Shown here: positions 21,069 through 22,881 of the stretch, piece after piece
How the letters are laid out: each line of letters begins with the position of its first letter
Numbering within the stretch: the first letter of the stretch is position 1
Assembly (NCBI GenBank): GCA_947631075.1
Contig: CANRJU010000012.1
Span: 1 to 22,881, forward strand
Direction: 5' to 3'
DNA length: 22,881 nucleotides
From: an uncultured Lachnospiraceae bacterium
GTDB lineage: Bacteria > Bacillota > Clostridia > Lachnospirales > Lachnospiraceae
Made by a program: the position numbers and the translations under genes
The notes under the pieces: generated by a model
The model's input: only the letters and a program-made list of their open reading frames with translations
Database searches by the model: none
Told to the model about the DNA's origin: nothing

Positions 21069-22286
21069 TTATTTCTGATTATCCTGCTTTCTCATTCTAA
21101 ACTCTTCCTCTGCCAAACTTATTCTCTGTTGAATCTGCTCCGACGTAGGCAACTGCGTCTGGATCTCCTGCAGTCTTATATTATCATAGGAGGCCACACC
21201 CATTGGTGTCTGGATTCCCTGAAATGCCCACTGAACTTCCGTTTTGTCTTTATCCTTGCAAATCAATAGCCCAATGGTAGAATTATCGTCTGGTGTACGA
21301 ATAAGTTCATCAACTGCATTTACATAAAAATTCAACTTTCCTGCAAACTCCGGTTCAAAAGAAACCGCTTTTAACTCTACCACAATATAACATCGTAACC
21401 GAATATGATAAAACAGCATATCAATTTTCCTAGTTTTTCCAGAAACAACAATTTCCTTCTGTCTTCCCACAAATGCAAATCCCGTTCCAAGTTCCAGCAA
21501 AAACTGTGTAATATTCTTTTCTAATGCTTCCTCTAACGCATTTTCATCGTATCCTCTCGGTAATGATACAAAACTCAAATCATAAGTATCTTTCATTATC
21601 TGTTGTGCCAATTTCCCCTGAACCACCGGTAGTCTCTCTGAAAAATTAGTAATAGCAGCGCCAAAATTATGATATAAATCAGCTTTGATAATATCAATTA
21701 AAGCACTCCTGCTTAATCCTTCTTCTATTGTTTTCTGTACATAAAACAATGCTTCTTCTACTGATTTACATCTGGAGATAATCTCGACATGATGCCTCCA
21801 TGGCACAAATCCAAAAACAGTAGGAAAACTCATTTCCGCACCAACTTGGTGCAGTTTTTTATTTTCAGATTCCGCAATTTCTGCACCAACTTGGTGCAGT
21901 TTTATACTGTCCGAGTTAATCCGTTCAGACAGATTCTGCAATAAACCATAAGATTCAGGTGCAAGAGCATAAAAAGAATACCATTTTTTCATACTCCAAA
22001 GATTCCTAGCAGAAAACCCTTTCGCTTCCGGAAATTCATTTTGCAAGTCCAAACTTACCTGCTCCACAATACCGGATCCCCATATATCCTCCGCTTTTCG
22101 AACAACTAAATCTCTCCCCATTTTCCAATTAAATAAAAGCTGCTCAGAATTTACTTTGACTGCTGCTCCTATCTGTGTATTGCGGAAGCGTTGTTTAACG
22201 TCATAAATCCATCTGACATAGTTAGAATCCAACTGAATATCATGAGAGCTTACTACAATTGGCCTCTGTTTTTCCTCTTTTTTCAT
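21069..22286 (-). CDS. DUF1016/YhcG-type PD-(D/E)XK nuclease
   Basis: A 405-aa protein. The N-terminal DUF1016 domain (about 20-125: IGAAVKVNSEQLLFNWKMGR, then GFSARNLWSMKKWYSFY) is joined by a short repetitive linker to the core (VPWRHHVEII). The C-terminal nuclease has DMLFYHIRLRCYIVVELKAV, that is, the D...E-x-K core of the PD-(D/E)XK fold, then FAGKLNFYVNAVD and STIGLLICKDKDKT. The family is found next to restriction-modification and defence genes, but none is here. AAAGG lies nine bases before the ATG. It directly abuts DUF4405, which is an unusual partner. The linker carries a palindromic in-frame duplication (21836-21899). Confidence 0.92.
   Translation of the reverse strand: MKKEEKQRPIVVSSHDIQLDSNYVRWIYDVKQRFRNTQIGAAVKVNSEQLLFNWKMGRDLVVRKAEDIWGSGIVEQVSLDLQNEFPEAKGFSARNLWSMKKWYSFYALAPESYGLLQNLSERINSDSIKLHQVGAEIAESENKKLHQVGAEMSFPTVFGFVPWRHHVEIISRCKSVEEALFYVQKTIEEGLSRSALIDIIKADLYHNFGAAITNFSERLPVVQGKLAQQIMKDTYDLSFVSLPRGYDENALEEALEKNITQFLLELGTGFAFVGRQKEIVVSGKTRKIDMLFYHIRLRCYIVVELKAVSFEPEFAGKLNFYVNAVDELIRTPDDNSTIGLLICKDKDKTEVQWAFQGIQTPMGVASYDNIRLQEIQTQLPTSEQIQQRISLAEEEFRMRKQDNQK
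21836..21899. repeat. Palindromic repeat duplicated in frame in the YhcG-like gene
   Basis: CTGCACCAACTTGGTGCAG at 21881-21899 is a perfect dyad around a single central base. At 21836-21854 the same 19 bases recur with one change (second base C instead of T). The copies are 45 bp apart (15 codons), and both encode KLHQVGAE on the minus strand. Confidence 0.85.
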
Positions 22287-22393
22287 AAAATCATGCCTTT
22301 CAAAATATAGATATTACACACTAACAACTGGTCATTTCTATGATTTGGTTGAAATGCCACACTATAAATTCTTTTTAACAAAGCAACATCTAA

Positions 22394-22428
22394 TCAGTCC
22401 TGCCCTAATTATACTAAGACAGGACTGA
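22394..22428. repeat. Inverted repeat between the alcohol dehydrogenase and YhcG-like genes
   Basis: TCAGTCCTG (22394-22402) and CAGGACTGA (22420-22428) form a nine-pair stem with a 17-base loop. On the minus strand the following bases are not T-rich; on the plus strand CTTTTC follows. It may be an imperfect terminator for the alcohol dehydrogenase gene that ends at 22489. The remaining bases of 22287-22488 show no gene. Confidence 0.45.
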
Positions 22429-22488
22429 CTTTTCAACCCAGTTTCCCATAAACCTCATCCGTCACGGCTTCGCACCGTTCATTCCTCC

Positions 22489-22881
22489 CTATCTGCACTC
22501 ATTCAGAACTTCCAGCAATTCTTCTTTCGTGAATTTCTTGCAGCAACCGCCGGTGAGAAGGGTACTTTCCGCGATTGCCCTGAAGTCCGTATCCTCCCCA
22601 ATTCCCATCTCGGAAAATGTTCCCGGCAGACCGATTTCTTTAATAAATGCCGTCAGCGCATCGATAAATTCCTCTGCCAGTTCCATCTCCGATTTGCCGT
22701 CTGGAGAAATTCCCCAGACATTGACGGCGAGTCTTGCAAACTTCGGCGCCGCCTCCGGCAGCATATGACGATACAGAACCGGATGAATGACCGCAAGCCC
22801 CTGGCCATGGTTGCAGTCGGTATAAGCGCCAAGCTGGTGCTCCAGCATATGCGCCTGAAAATCCGTCACCTTGCCTATTTT
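22489..22881 (-). CDS. Iron-containing alcohol dehydrogenase, C-terminal part (runs off the window end)
   Basis: The last 130 codons of a BdhA/YqhD-type iron-dependent alcohol dehydrogenase, which reduces aldehydes with NAD(P)H. The visible part begins KIGKVTDFQAHMLEHQLGAY and includes the metal-binding histidines of MLEHQLGA and DCNHGQGLAVIHP, then the helical C-terminal domain (LPGTFSEMGIGEDTDFRAIA) and the ending ELLEVLNECR. The frame is open to base 22881, so the gene is cut by the window, not broken. Codon use is GC-richer than in the YhcG-like gene beside it. Confidence 0.93.
   Translation of the reverse strand, partial: KIGKVTDFQAHMLEHQLGAYTDCNHGQGLAVIHPVLYRHMLPEAAPKFARLAVNVWGISPDGKSEMELAEEFIDALTAFIKEIGLPGTFSEMGIGEDTDFRAIAESTLLTGGCCKKFTKEELLEVLNECR

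Overview
The window looks like a stretch of a Firmicutes chromosome, most likely from a Lachnospiraceae (Clostridium cluster XIVa) gut anaerobe. This rests on recA carrying Gram-positive LexA boxes, a DUF4846 lipoprotein, a PD-(D/E)XK 'transposase-like' nuclease, a BdhA-type iron alcohol dehydrogenase, strong GGAGG ribosome sites and frequent TTG/GTG starts. It is family-level inference from protein style; no marker fixes the species. Almost everything lies on the minus strand. Only the two-component system (13592-15569) is on the plus strand.

Region 1 (1-8400) is visibly GC-richer and reads as chromosomal core. It holds the 5' part of recA, with a perfect -35, a near-consensus -10, twin SOS boxes at the transcription start and a roughly 225-nt leader built partly from a 15-bp palindromic repeat. 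The first 13 bases do not encode RecA and are a fold-back copy of bases 49-63, which suggests a contig-end artefact. Upstream of recA on the same strand is a tightly packed group: a secreted transglutaminase-like protein with C-terminal Fn3-like domains, a hypothetical protein with an Ala-rich linker, an 83-aa protein, an M18 aminopeptidase, and a secreted ricin-like/C39-like cysteine peptidase.

Region 2 (8400-9600) is AT-rich and accessory: an Rpn-like PD-(D/E)XK nuclease gene with a start-less coding remnant downstream.

Region 3 (9600-15600) is a complete signalling/transport module. A lipoprotein, two FtsX/MacB-type permeases and an ATPase form one minus-strand operon. It faces a divergently transcribed OmpR-family response regulator and histidine kinase. 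The shared 175-bp control region has two TGCTATACT extended -10 elements pointing outward, each preceded by TTTTTCGA boxes 11 bp apart, so the regulator probably controls both operons and itself. The layout recalls pneumococcal vex/vncRS but adds a small lipoprotein.

Region 4 (15600-22881) is a mosaic: a DUF4846 lipoprotein, a DNA-deoxyinosine/uracil glycosylase, a small protein of unknown role, a decayed C-terminal copy of a DUF4405 gene, an orphan immunity-like protein, an overlapping pair (four-helix membrane protein and phosphodiester glycosidase), an intact DUF4405 membrane protein, a DUF1016/YhcG-type nuclease with an in-frame palindromic repeat, and the 3' end of an iron alcohol dehydrogenase. 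No rRNA, tRNA, CRISPR array or intact insertion sequence was seen.
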